A DNA stretch of 64,000 nucleotides, taken from the NCBI GenBank assembly GCA_031216915.1, contig CM062296.1, positions 458,008,681 through 458,072,680 on the forward strand, given 5' to 3'. This DNA comes from Pictodentalium vernedei. Taxonomy: Eukaryota; Mollusca; Scaphopoda; Dentaliida; Dentaliidae. Shown here one piece after another: positions 22,311 through 33,500 of the stretch; the stretch's first letter is position 1; each line of letters begins with the position of its first letter. Below the pieces are notes generated by a model. That model was not told the origin of the DNA and did not search any database. It worked only from the letters and a program-made list of their open reading frames with translations. The position numbers and the translations under genes were made by a program.

Positions 22311-23285
22311 TGGACGCGATTTCTTACTATAGGAGATCCTCTTCTTCGCTATTCTATGCGGCTAAAGTGGAGGCTCTTCCGTCGTTGGTGTAGGGATCAT
22401 TATGTTCATATTGTTGATCCCTCCATACTACTCATTGCAATTTTTTAGTATACTTGTTTCACAAGATCTACTGCAGCCTGTTATTTTTAAGGTTATAGGT
22501 TTATGTTACCTCATACCTATGCACTCTAGGATAGTTTACAATTGAGTCTTATGTCTCTTTATCTAAGTCAGTTAGTAACTTTTTGATAAATAGACTTAGA
22601 ATCTTTAGATTAAATTCCTATATGGAATTTAACTTCGGTTCTTATTTAGCTAAGTAATCATTTGAGCCTCTGGAAACAGTAGTTTTCAAATTCTGACCTT
22701 TTAGACAGTAATTCTGTTCTGTTGGTTTCTCTTTTACTGAAGAGTCAGTGAGTTTCATGCACTATCGATGGATGATTTTCACTTTCGTAGTTTCGGAATC
22801 ATTACTTCCGTTACTATTTAGGTTGGATTTTTGCATAAGAGTTAGGCTCCTAATATCCGGAACCTATTGTTATTAAGGTCCTTCCGTCTTCGTACGGGCA
22901 TAGGCCTTTACTCTTTCCGGGTAGAGTTTATGTATTTATAAACAGATATCTGTTTATTACTATGGGCGTAAGCTTCTTCTGTCTTTGATGCCTAGTAGAA
23001 GGACGTTACGCTCCATTCTATTGTTAATGGATTCTATTAACTATCGGTACTGCTTATGGTATATCATTAACTTAGCAGTTGTGCTTAAGATTTCGGCTCA
23101 TGAAGTAAGAGTTCTTCTACATCTTGGGCTTACATTAATAGTGTCGCTATTATAGATTTTTGTAGGCTGCTCATTGCGCTCAGTCATCCACATTCATGAA
23201 TTTTTATCTCAGAAATATCGAGTCCATTTCTGGAGGCCTCTATTGTTAGGTCTATTATCTACTGCTCAGAATATCATTCACTTAA
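22311..23285 (+). pseudogene. tyrosine recombinase relic of DIRS-4
   Basis: Decayed YR with many stops and small deletions, almost all shared with DIRS-2. The end, AATATCATTCACTTAAC, corresponds to the normal Asn-Val-Val-His-stop. Confidence 0.8.
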
Positions 23286-23869
23286 CAGTTGCTACTATAG
23301 CTAGGTAGGCTGTCTGTTTCGGCAGTGTCTCCGTTCTGCTGCCCTCTTCGCTCTGGGCTATTTGACCCAGGGCAAGAAAAAAGGGGGGGGGGGAGGGTGT
23401 TCCCTTGGGTCACCTGTTTTACTATGAAAACAAGGGGATACCTCCTCCGGAGTTAGTAATTCTGAGCTGTTATTGGGATGGTTGTTTAGTGAGAAGTTTA
23501 TGTTTTTAAAATTCATTCAAGTCTTAGTTTTTAAAGTATAGCTTTTGAATATTGCATATGTCAACGGACATGATTATGCAATCCTCAGACACTTTTAGGA
23601 GTATAAGAGTCTCTATTCTCTAGACTTACTTTATTTATTGGCTTACTTTAAAAATTATTAGTATAAGGATTATATTGGATATTAATAGAGTACATGGATG
23701 TATGAAGCTCAATTTTGGAAGGTGTTGTATCTTTCTAATTTATCATAAATAAGAAAGATACATGTAAGGCTTATTACTTCTTTTTCCCTACAGGGGATGA
23801 CTCTATTTTATATTATTGAGCGTATTCCATTTTGCTCTATGTCCTTGGCCCTCCAGCCTTTTTACTATT

Positions 23870-23958
23870 CAGCTATGTCTGGGTCATTGGTACAGTATAA
23901 AAATGTTAAAAAATTTATAGTAATTTCTATATTTTCTATACTTACCAATGACCCAGAC
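23870..23958 (+). repeat. ICR of DIRS-4
   Basis: The 89-bp region is complementary to both ends. It has TAATTTCTATA, which pairs with the element's own RITR variant TATAGAAATTA, whereas other copies have TAATTTATATA. The ICR and end have therefore changed together. Confidence 0.9.
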
Positions 23959-24032
23959 GGGGATGGCCCTCCCAGGAGTTGGGAACTCTTGCCTCCCCGC
24001 TGAGTACATAGTGCTTACCAGGCACTGGTTAT

Positions 24033-24260
24033 TAGAATGATTAATGGCGCCAATTTCGGAACGTCCTTGACACTGCGCATGCACAGTAGAGGCGAAGTGT
24101 GGAGGGCCTTTCAGGACATGTTTTCTTTGGTTTTAGATGCAAATTTTGGGGATTGGGGGGCAAAATTTGTGTTTGGCCCTGTATTTTAAGAGTTAGCACC
24201 AGCTATGTCTGGGTCATTGGTAAGTATAAAAAATATAGAAATTACTATAAATTTTTTAAC
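24033..24260 (+). repeat. right inverted terminal repeat of DIRS-4
   Basis: Inverted partner of 17366-17567. The central palindrome has one change (24072-24087, ACTGCGCATGCACAGT). It ends TTTTTTAAC and is followed directly by resumed DIRS-3 sequence. Confidence 0.9.
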
Positions 24261-24328
24261 TTTCTGTTCTTTCCCCATGTTTACGTCCTCACCCTAGTGG
24301 TGTTTAGGCATTTTGGTCTGCATCTACC

Positions 24329-24378
24329 ATCTGATGCTCTGCAGTCTCTTCTGGGGAAGGCTCTGTTTAGCATCAGAT
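24329..24378 (+). other. conserved 5' leader hairpin, DIRS-3
   Basis: Stem ATCTGATG/CATCAGAT is kept although the loop sequence differs from the other copies. Confidence 0.6.
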
Positions 24379-24757
24379 AGTGTTTAAATTAGACACTGAT
24401 TACTGGGCCATGTTTACCAGTGCCTGGAGTCAGTTTTCTGGTTCGTTTACACTTTTTGTTTATGTTGACAACGGTTACTTCTGATAAATGATTCCTTGTC
24501 TTCTGCCTTGATTATTTCATTGTAAGATACATTAATATTGTCCGTAAGTGTTACATTAATTTTTCAAAATGATTTAAAATTTTTGTCCACACTTAGGCTT
24601 TTTTGGGATCCATTTGGGCTCAGGGTTCCCTTTGGGAACTTGGGCTCTTAATTTTTTTCTTTTTCAATTGTTTTTTTATGTTTTTATAATGGATTTTTAT
24701 ATTATGTATCTTTGTTTACAAGGTTTATTGCGGGTACTATGATTGATTAGTTTCACA

Positions 24758-26894
24758 ATGAAAGAATATTGTTCAAATTGTAATGGAAGGAAGTCTTCTT
24801 CTGATTCTCATGATTTCTGCATTAATTGTAGTCAATGTACCCGCACAAATCCTTGTTCTGTGTGTATCAATTCGGATGACAAACGTTGGACACATGTGTC
24901 ACGGTATGTTGCTAGTGGGGAGAGGAACATGCCAGTCCTCTCTCTGCAGGGTCACTCAAGTTTTTCACTCTCTTTTTCAGAGGAACAAGAATTGGGTGAT
25001 GTTTCCGTGATGTCGTCTACCAGTGCGCGCCCGTGGTCACAATCCAGAGAAGAGCTAGCGGCAAAAGTGCTCATGGATATACGGCAGTTGCCTAAGAGGC
25101 CCCTAGTAGCGTCAACGGCGGTGGCGTCTACATCTGCTAGCTCGCCTGGTGTCGCGTCTATTTACCGAATGGTACAGCACCCGGGTTCGTCCGTTGTGGT
25201 CCAGGAAGGAAATAAGGGTGTTGCGAGCACTATAAACATTCCACAGGCACACCCAGTGACAACGGATCTTGGTTTAGGATGGAAGAAGCCTTTGGGTTTG
25301 GTCCCTAGCTCATCCAGCTCTGCATGGGCTGCGAGTGAGAGAGGTCCCTTTTGTACAACATCGCAGTCCGGATGTTGTGGTACATAACGTTCCTCTGTCG
25401 GAGCTTACGTCCACCCCTCGGGACGCTCCGGTGTATAAACAGTCCGGAGAGACTGTATCAAGGGCTTCTTCCTCCTCATGTCAGCGCACTCGACCGCACC
25501 TTGGCTATGTGACCGCCGATATCCAGCCGGCATCGCCTTCCAGAGATTCCTCGACAGCCAGGTTACGCCATCCGGTAGCAAGGAATCGAGGCCACCTTCT
25601 TCTGGACGTTTGCATAAGAGAAGTATGCAAGAGACAGCATCCACAGAGCTTCCTGCAGCCAAATCACGTAAGACTGCAGCTCCGCAGGTCTCGTTAACGG
25701 ATGTGCTATCGCAGATAGCACAAATCATAGCAGCATCCGGCAAAAGCCATATCAGAGCAGGAAGAATCTGATGATGCTGGGTCGGTGCGTTCCGCAGCTG
25801 GATCGGGAGCAGACGACCGAGATATCCAGGAGGTCCGTCAGGATGGCGAAAGGGATATGGATGAATTGGAGTTCTCCCTTTCGGAACAACATAAAATCGC
25901 TGTCAAGTTAATCCGGCATTTTCTTCCTGAAGTTGTTCCAGCGGACCAGGATGCTGCTCAGCCAGATAGGAGGCTTATAGCGCCACTGGACACCAAATTT
26001 TTTAATTGGTTTAGGGACTCCATCCCTGAGTTTCCGTCTCAGTCCAGGAATGTCTCACGGACATTTGAACTTTTGAATGACGCTATCAATAAACTTGCTG
26101 GTAAATCGAGCAAGTCAGCCTTCCTCCTATCGGCTCATGCTCTTAATCTTCCTTTCATTAATTCAAGGAATAGATTTGAAACGGCAGGACAGGGAGTTCA
26201 GAGAGTTCCTCTGCGTCTAGACGACCAGGCTGAAGACCTTGAATTATCCATGCTGTCGTCTATGTCTATTCATAGCTCTACCTTGGAAACTACAATATCT
26301 TCGAATAGAGCAAATTTAAACGCTCTCTCGTTTGCAGATCACCTTACCAGAGCATTGTCGTTACGCCTTGAAGGGCAAGAATTTCAGGATGTACAAACGT
26401 CTTTGAGATTTCTGTCAAGGGCTATTGCCTATTCTACATATAACTCCACCCTTTCAGTGGCTAATCTGGAGTTGGTTAGACATGACGGAACCCTAGCTAC
26501 GTCCACGAGAGTGTATAGTAAGGTGAAAAACTCTCTTAGAGTCGCTCCGGTCTCCGGAGAGCTTCTCTTTGACTTCAAGCTTTCTGCTATTTACGATAAG
26601 TTAACTAAGAAAGCTTCAGACTCTCTGCTTTTTAAGTCCGCTTCTAATAAGTCGGAACCAGCAGAAAAAAGTAGGCCTGGATCTTCTGGGATGAGCATGT
26701 CCAAGGGAAGTTCCTTTAGAGGTGCGTACGCGCCCTCTAGGCCTTATTCTCGAGACCTTCAAGGCAGCGACTCTAGCAGGGGCCATAACGCTGGCCGTAA
26801 TAATAGGTCAGACGCCCCTAGGTCGACGGCGCGAGGTGCGGGTTGGGGAGGACATGGTTTCTCCTTCCGTAAGCCTCGCAGGTCCAGGAAGTGA
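24758..26894 (+). pseudogene. gag of DIRS-3, frameshifted
   Basis: Full-length gag starting MKEYCSNCNGRKSSSDSHD. The N-terminus has repeated C-x2-C pairs (CSNC, CINC, CSVC) typical of DIRS Gag. Frame 1 is open to 25387. A frameshift near 25350 moves the reading to the next frame (LGYVTADIQPAS), and another before 25620 moves it again. The last part, 25785-26894, is open and ends FRKPRRSRK. There are at least three lesions. The composition and order match the 700-aa DIRS-8 protein. Confidence 0.85.
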
Positions 26895-28867
26895 TGGTGT
26901 AGACCTTTGTCGCGTTCCTGTTGGCGGAAGGTTGTCAAGTTATTTACAAAATTGGGAATTGATTACAGAGGACCCTTGGGTTCGAAGGGTAATTGCGGAA
27001 GGACTGAAACTGTCCTTCAAAGGAAAACTTCTGTTAACTCGAAGTCCAAGATGGACTCAACTTTTGTCGAATATTCTAAAAAGAGGCACACTTCTTTCAG
27101 AAGTTCAGTCTCTTTTACTGAAGAACGCGATAGAGGTCGTAAAAAAAACAGGAATCTCCAGGTTTCTACAGCCATCTGTTTCTGGTTCCCAAACCAGACG
27201 GCTCGTTCCGTCCAGTAATAGATTTAAGCTGGATAAACAAGCTGATTGTGACTCCAAAATTTTATATGGAGATCATTCGATCGGTCAGAACGAGCATTCG
27301 AGTGAACGACTATGCTGCGAGCATAGATCTCAAGGATGCGTACTTTCACGTCATGGTACATCCGGCGTTCAGAAAGTATCTTCGTTTCGCTGTCCGAGGT
27401 GTTGTATATCAATTCCGTGCGATGTGCTTCGGTCTGAATCTAGCGCCCTGGGCTTTCACTCGGATAATGAACTCGGTCATGACTTACCTCCGAGCTCATT
27501 CGTCTGCGGTAATGTCAGCCTACCTGGACGATATTCTTCAGAGGTACGGCAACAAGTTAATGCTTCAGAATGATGTGCAGAATCTTCTTCTTTTGCTCCG
27601 ACGTCTCGGTTTTATAATAAACGAACAGAAGTCTGATCTGGTGCAATCTAAGTCATTCACCCACCTGGGGATGAGCTTCGAGATGCACAACAATCTCGTT
27701 TGTCTGCCGTTAACCAGAGTGAAGTTAGTCAGTTGTTATGCTCGCTATTGTCTAAACTCAGAGAAGGTTACAGCGAGAGAATTCATGAGACTGATAGGTC
27801 TGTGCGGAGCTGCCGCGGATCTCATTCCAATGGGGCGGCTATGCACTCGTCCTCTCCAAATCTTTCTGACTCAGAATTGGAAAGTGAAGACTCAATCGCT
27901 CGATGCGGACATCCTCTTGTCAGACCAAGTGAAACAAGAGATTCAGACTTGGGCAGACATTCAGTGGTTAACTCAGGGAGTTCCACTGCAATTGCCAGAT
28001 TCGAGTCTTACTATTATGACGGATGCCAGTCAAACAGGTTTGGGCGCAACACTATGCCCGTTGGATTCAAGGTGCCAGGGTCTTTGGGATCCACAATTTT
28101 TAGGCAAGCACAGAAATATCAAAGAAATGATGTCAATTTGGCTTGCGTTGCGTCATTGGATGGACGTTATTCAGATGTCTGACAATACGACGGTAGTAGT
28201 GTATATTCGGAATCAGGGAGGCACTCATTCCATTCCGTTGTTCAAGCTAACGGAAAGAATCCTTCTGTTTGTACTGGAACATCAGGTTCTACTATTGGTC
28301 CGTCATATTCCGGGTCGTCTGAATGTGTTAGCAGACTCCCTTTCATGGAAGGGTCGCATGTTGCCGTCGGAATGGACTCTCAACAATCAGGTTTTCAATC
28401 ACATTTGCTACCAATGGGAGTGACCAATGATAGATTTGTTTGCGACGCACCTCAACAATCAGTTGCAGACTTACGTATCCCCATGTCTGGATCCTCGAGC
28501 GTTTGCCATAGACGCTCTGTCGATCCCATGGGATGGGATAATAGGATATGCGTATCCTCCAGCGCGGCTGATTCAGCAGATATTGCTCAAGATAAAGCAA
28601 TCCCACTGCAAGATTCTGTTGGTAGCATCTCCGTCACCCCAGAGACCGTGGATAAATCTACACAGGTGTCTGTTGTGGGACATGCCATGGAAGCTTCTTC
28701 CACGGGAGGATCTTCTGTCGCTGGGGAAATTGTGCACGCTTCACCACAATCCGCAAGGTCTCAACCTTCACGTATTTCCGTTGTGCGGTCCTTCTTGCAA
28801 AGTAAACGTTTTACAGAACGAGCAGTGGACACAATTTCTAACTGTAGGAGGACCTCCTCTTAGCTAA
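26895..28867 (+). pseudogene. RT-RNase H-MT gene of DIRS-3, frameshifted
   Basis: RT motifs SIDLKDAYFHV, CFGLNLAPWAF and YLDDIL are intact, as is the RNase H motif MTDASQTGLGA. Three lesions are visible. One is a frameshift in an A run near 27142-27149 before the RT core. The second is a deletion of about 18 nt near 28177 that removes the residues before SDNTTVV. The third is an in-frame TGA near 28423, where intact copies read RPMIDLF. The MT-like segment downstream is otherwise open to 28867. Confidence 0.85.
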
Positions 28868-28870
28868 ATT

Positions 28871-29820
28871 ATGCTGCAAAGTGGAAGGTCGTTCGCCAGT
28901 GGTGTAGGGATCACTCTGTGGATTTATATGATCCCTCCATTCCTGACATTGCTAATTTTCTGCTCTATTTGTTTGACGAGATCAAACTGCAGCCTCTTAC
29001 TATCAAGGGTTATAGGTCTATGTTATCTGATACCTATGTTCACCATGATACATTAATGATTGGTTCTAATGTCTCTTTATCTAAATTAGTAAGAAATTTT
29101 TCGATAAATAAACCTAGAACCCTTAGATTAATTCCGAAATGGAATTTAGTATGGGTTCTTCTTAAGCTAAAAGAAGCACCTTTTGAGCCTCTTGATACAG
29201 TGGACTTCAAATTCTTAACATATAAGACAGCTTTTCTCTTAGCCTTCTCTTCTGCTAGAAGAGTTAGTGAGCTTCATGCTTTATCAGTAGATGATTCTCA
29301 CTATCGTAGTGTTGGTAATACTATTACTTTTACTACTAATGTTGGATTTTTGGCTAAGGATCAGTCTCCTAATAAGTATCCTGAACCTATTGTTGTTAGG
29401 GCCCTTCCGTCTTCAGATGGGCGTAGGCCTTTACTCTGTCCTGTTAGAGCAATGTGTATTTATAAACGTAGGTCTGAGTTTATTAGAAAGGGATGTAAGC
29501 GTTTCTTTTTGTCTTTGATGCCTAATAGAAAGGATATGGTTCATTCTATTGCTAGATGGATTCAATTAACTATACATACTGCTTATGAAAAGTTATCTTC
29601 TTCTCAGCAGTCTGCTCTCAAGATTTTGGCTCATGAAGTAAGAGCTCTATCAACATCTTGGGCTTATGCTAATAGTGTTGCTATTACAGATTTAATGAAG
29701 GCTGCATATTGGTTTCAGCCTTCCACTTTCACTAATTTTTATCTTAGAAATATTGAGTCCATTTCTGGAGATCTACATTGTTTAGGTCCGTTATCTGTTG
29801 CTCAGAATATCGTCCACTAA
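28871..29820 (+). pseudogene. tyrosine recombinase of DIRS-3
   Basis: From 28918 the frame is open for 300 codons and keeps ARRVSELHALS, HEVRALSTSWA and TFTNFYLRN, so all catalytic residues remain. A TAG at about 28863, where intact copies have a Ser codon (TCTTCGCTAAAC), cuts off the N-terminal part. It is therefore called a pseudogene, though the catalytic domain is whole. Confidence 0.8.
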
Positions 29821-30067
29821 ACAGTTGCAGCTATAGTTATGTAGGCTTTCTGTTCCGGCAGTGACTCTGTCCTGCTGCCCTCTTCGCTCTGGGGTATTTG
29901 ACCCAGTGCAAGGGGAAGGGGGGGGGGGGGGGATTGATTATGATCTATCCACTGTTTATTTAGTATTCCTTCCCTGCCTTATCTTGATCCCCCCCCCCCC
30001 CAGTTAAGCTCCCAAGCTTTTTGGCTTGTTTTAATAAAAAAAATTTATAAAATTTATTGGGAGTTTA

Positions 30068-30430
30068 GGGGGTGCGTTGGCTCAGTTGGTAGAGGTGCAG
30101 GCTGCAAGCCGAGAGGTCCTCGGTTCGAATCCCAACTGCGGCAACCGCGTTGTGTCCTTGGGCAAGACACTTCACCCCCACTGCCCGCATGGGGGCACGG
30201 TGGCATTGTGTACTAAGGCGTACTGCACGTCGATGGTGCACCTGTCTTCAACCAATGCTAACCCTGCTTGTGTGGAGTCAGTATGTTGGGGAGCTGACAG
30301 TTGCTCGCCGTTGCTCAGTGGTTCCCTCCGGGTACTCCGGCTTCCTCCACCCATAAAAGTGTCGCGGTCATGATTACCCATTGTGCAGAAATATGTGACC
30401 TTAAACACCAATAAATAAATAAATAATAAT
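30068..30430 (+). mobile_element. tRNA-derived SINE inserted in DIRS-5
   Basis: The tRNA-like head has A box TGGCTCAGTTGG and B box GGTTCGAATCC. The central block has TGTCCTTGGGCAAGACACTT and the 3' block has CTCCGGCTTCCTCCACCC, with an (AATA)n tail. It is flanked by the perfect 12-bp target-site duplication ATTGGGAGTTTA (30056-30067 and 30431-30442). It would be transcribed by RNA polymerase III and moved by an unknown LINE. It is better preserved than the copy at 8437. Confidence 0.93.
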
Positions 30431-30529
30431 ATTGGGAGTTTAACGTTTTAAACAGAAGATTATTCTGTACATTCCCAAGGTTACGTCCTCATCCTTAGGG
30501 TGTTTGGGCGTTTTGGTCATGCATCTTAC

Positions 30530-30579
30530 ATCCAATGTATTGTTTTTTCTTCTGAGGAAGATCTTCCTTTACATCGGAT
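30530..30579 (+). other. conserved 5' leader hairpin, DIRS-5
   Basis: ATCCAATGTA pairs with TACATCGGAT in nine of ten positions. Compared with the ATCTGATG/CATCAGAT stem of other copies, one pair has changed on both sides (C-G instead of T-A). Confidence 0.6.
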
Positions 30580-30977
30580 AGTCTTGTTTCTGTTACTGAC
30601 TTCGGGCCGTGTTGCCTGGGGTCTTGATTCTGGTGTTTTGTTTACATTACATTACTCTAGGTAGTTTCCTATTTTTGTTTAGGAACAACGTTTTTAAGTA
30701 ACATTAAATATTCTGATAGTGTAGTAGTTAATTTTACACAGATTTTATAATTTTGTCCACACTTAGGCTTTTTTGGGCTCATCGTTCCCTTTGGGAACTT
30801 GGGCTCTTATATTAGGAAATTTTTTTCAAAAAATGTTATTTAATTTTTGAAATAGTTTTTCTTTTGGATATATTTATTTCATTGATTATATTTTAATGTT
30901 ATCTTATATTATATGTAGATTTGGTGCTGGTACAATGACATATATTAGTATTTAGCTAATTATTTTTATCCAATAGT

Positions 30978-33500
30978 ATGGCAAATAGAGGAAACCTTTC
31001 CTTTATTTACTTGGTCGTTGTAATGAGTCTGAATGACGGGCGTCATGGTTTGTGTTAGGCGAGTGGACACTGTCAGTCCTATCGCGGCGAGGGGACTCGG
31101 CTGGTCCTCTTGTCAAAATGTCACTAGAGTTTTTTAGTTTCTATTTACAGAGGAACAAAAACATGGTGTGCCTTCGTGACGCCATCCGGGAGTGTGCTGC
31201 CGTCGTCGCAAATCAATGAAGAGCTAGCAGCAAAAGTGCTCAAGGAATTAGACAAGTGCCTAGATCCTTAGTAGGATTGACGACCTTGTCGCCAGCTAGC
31301 TCAACCGGCAGATCTCACTCGTATGTGGGTGATGTGATGCTGGGTATGTCCGTAGCAGTCGAGAAGAGGAATAAGGGTGTAGCGAGCACTATAAACATAC
31401 AAACATGCTCACCCGGCGATGACGGAAAGGAGGAAGCACGGGAAGGAGGAAGTAGACAAGTTCTGAGGTATGCTCGTCCAGGTCTTCCGTGATCACGAGC
31501 AAGAGGGAGGCCTCTCTCTCTTCATAACAACATCTGGGGTCAGAGGTTGTTGGTAGGATCTTGTGTTGGTCAGACAAGTTCTGAGGTATGCTCGTCCAGG
31601 TCTTCCATGATCGATAGCAAGAGAGAGGCCCCTCTCTCTTATAACAACATCTGGGGTCAGAGGTTGTTGGTAGGAACTTGTGTCAGTTGGAACTTACGTC
31701 CACGGGATGCTCCTTCCATAGACTGCTGGGGTCGGCCAGTCTTATAGCTTCCTCTATGTTCAAAAAGCACACACACGACCACACAAGTCCGTTGTCGCCA
31801 GTTAGCACGACCGGTGAAGTAGTTACTCAGGCCTCTGAAAACTGTGACGCCGGGTGTATACGATCCAGGCTAGGAGATCACATAGGGTGGAGTGAACAAA
31901 ATGATATGCAATTATGCTCACCTAGCGACGACGGAAGGAGCAAACCGGCAAGTTCTGAGGTACGCTCATCCAGGTCATCCAGGACCACGAGCAAGAGAGA
32001 GGCCTCTCTCTCTTACAGCATCATCTGGGGACAGATGTTGTTGGTAGGAACTTACGTCAGTCGGAGTAAACGTCCATGCCTCCTGTCCGGGACGTCCCGT
32101 CTAATAGGCAGCCTGGGTCGGCTAGTCTTATGGTTTCCTCTACATTACGGACAAAGTGATCTTTATATTGCACAGTGCTATAAAACCCGATGAGTGGTTT
32201 CAGTTCCTGTCGCCGGTGAAACGGTTAAGATTGGATACTAGGACCGTGACTCCGGATGTGTAGCATATGCATTGTATTTAGAGCTAGTGGAAAAGTGCTC
32301 AATGATTTTAGACAAGGGCTAGGCTCCAAAAGAGGTTTACGTCCCTTGTCTACGGCTAGCTCAACCGGCAGATCTCACTCGTATGTGGGTGATGTGATGC
32401 CGGGTTTGTCCGTGGCGGTCGAGAGAGAATAAGGGTGTAGCAAGCACTGTTTAATCGAATCATGCTCACCCAGTCTTGATGAAAGGAAGAAGACAGCAAG
32501 TTCTGAGGTACGCTCGTCCAGGTCTCTCCGGACCGCTAGCAAGAGGGAGACCCCTCTCTCTTTTTCAACAACATCTGGAGCCGGGTGTTGTTGGTAGGAA
32601 CTTGTATCAGTCAGAGCTTACGTACATTGCTATTGTCTGGTACGCTTAGTTCAATTCTCAGCTGGGGACGGCTATAGTTTTGCTTCTTTAGCATCTACCA
32701 AGCACTCCCGACTGCACATTGGCTAAGTGACTCAGGATTTCCAGTCTGCATCGTCAAAAGGTCCATCTTTTGTGAAGAAAGACGCACCATCTAGTAGTCA
32801 AGGAGATGAGGCTTCATTCATCGGGTCGTCCACAGTAATAACTATATTGGACTCCCTGTCCTAGGAGCAGAGGGCGAAGAGGCTATTCATGACCGCTGCT
32901 CCTCAGGCCTCTGTAACGGACTTGCTGTCGCAGTTGTGCAGCTAATCGCAGTATTCCTGCTAAGGCAGAAGCACTCAAACTCAGTCTCAAATCTTGAGCT
33001 GTTGCATGGTGCTTATTTGGTCTAGTCACCTGCCTGTTTAGATGCTTGTGACTGTGATTCTAACTGATTTGAACGTATGATGGAAAGGATAACTTTTCCT
33101 TCAGAACAACTCTTGGATGATATAGATACCATACATCATCATTTCCTTGAACTTGTTCCAGTGATTCAAAATGCTGCGAGCAATTATGAGAAACCACTAG
33201 CATAGTTGGACGCTGACCTCATCTGGGTAAAGAGCAGGATAATAAGATCTCTTTCCGGTTAAGTCTACACGGGTGTCACAGGTCTTCGATTGTGTAGACG
33301 ACACCATATTTAACTTCCTTCGGGAAAAAGTAATTTGGTTTCTTATCTTCTTCCTCTGTATTTTTAATCATTTGTGATTGTTCACTTACTTTTAAAAACA
33401 ACAGGGGAAGATGTGGAGAGTTCCACTGCGTTGATTGAGCAGGCTAAGATCCTAGTTTTAGCCTTACCTTCATCATTTAGCTGTTCGCTCGGACGCAATT
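30978..33500 (+). pseudogene. gag relic of DIRS-5 with repeated segments
   Basis: The gag N-terminal type sequence GCTAGCAGCAAAAGTGCTCA occurs near 31212 and again, altered, near 32282. A 118-bp piece is tandemly doubled at 31456-31691 (ACAAGTTCTGAGGTATGCTC). Further partial copies of the same piece occur near 31950 and 32500. All frames are interrupted. Homology to gag is seen in GAGAGAGGCCCCTCTCTC and AACAACATCTGGGG. Confidence 0.7.

Larger units (their letters stand above)
17366..24260 (+). mobile_element. DIRS-4: RT-deleted DIRS element nested in DIRS-3
   Basis: Complete 6895-bp copy from ATTTTTATACTG to TTTTTTAAC, a sister of DIRS-2. Both have a duplicated gag N-terminal half, no RT domain, the same lost gag start and the same decayed YR. 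DIRS-4 lacks the young gag patch found in DIRS-2. It has inserted into the leader of DIRS-3 without an evident target-site duplication, as expected for tyrosine-recombinase insertion. Its ITRs and ICR are well preserved. Confidence 0.92.
24261..29932 (+). mobile_element. DIRS-3, main part (3'-truncated)
   Basis: Resumes the leader after DIRS-4 and continues through gag, RT-RNase H-MT and YR. It ends inside the 3' UTR G-tract (29918-29932), where leader sequence of another DIRS copy (DIRS-5) follows directly. The ICR and RITR are missing. Confidence 0.9.

Noticed and set aside
30068..30150. tRNA gene
   Set aside because: A and B boxes are present, but the sequence continues into a SINE body with an AATA tail and is flanked by a target-site duplication; it is the SINE head.
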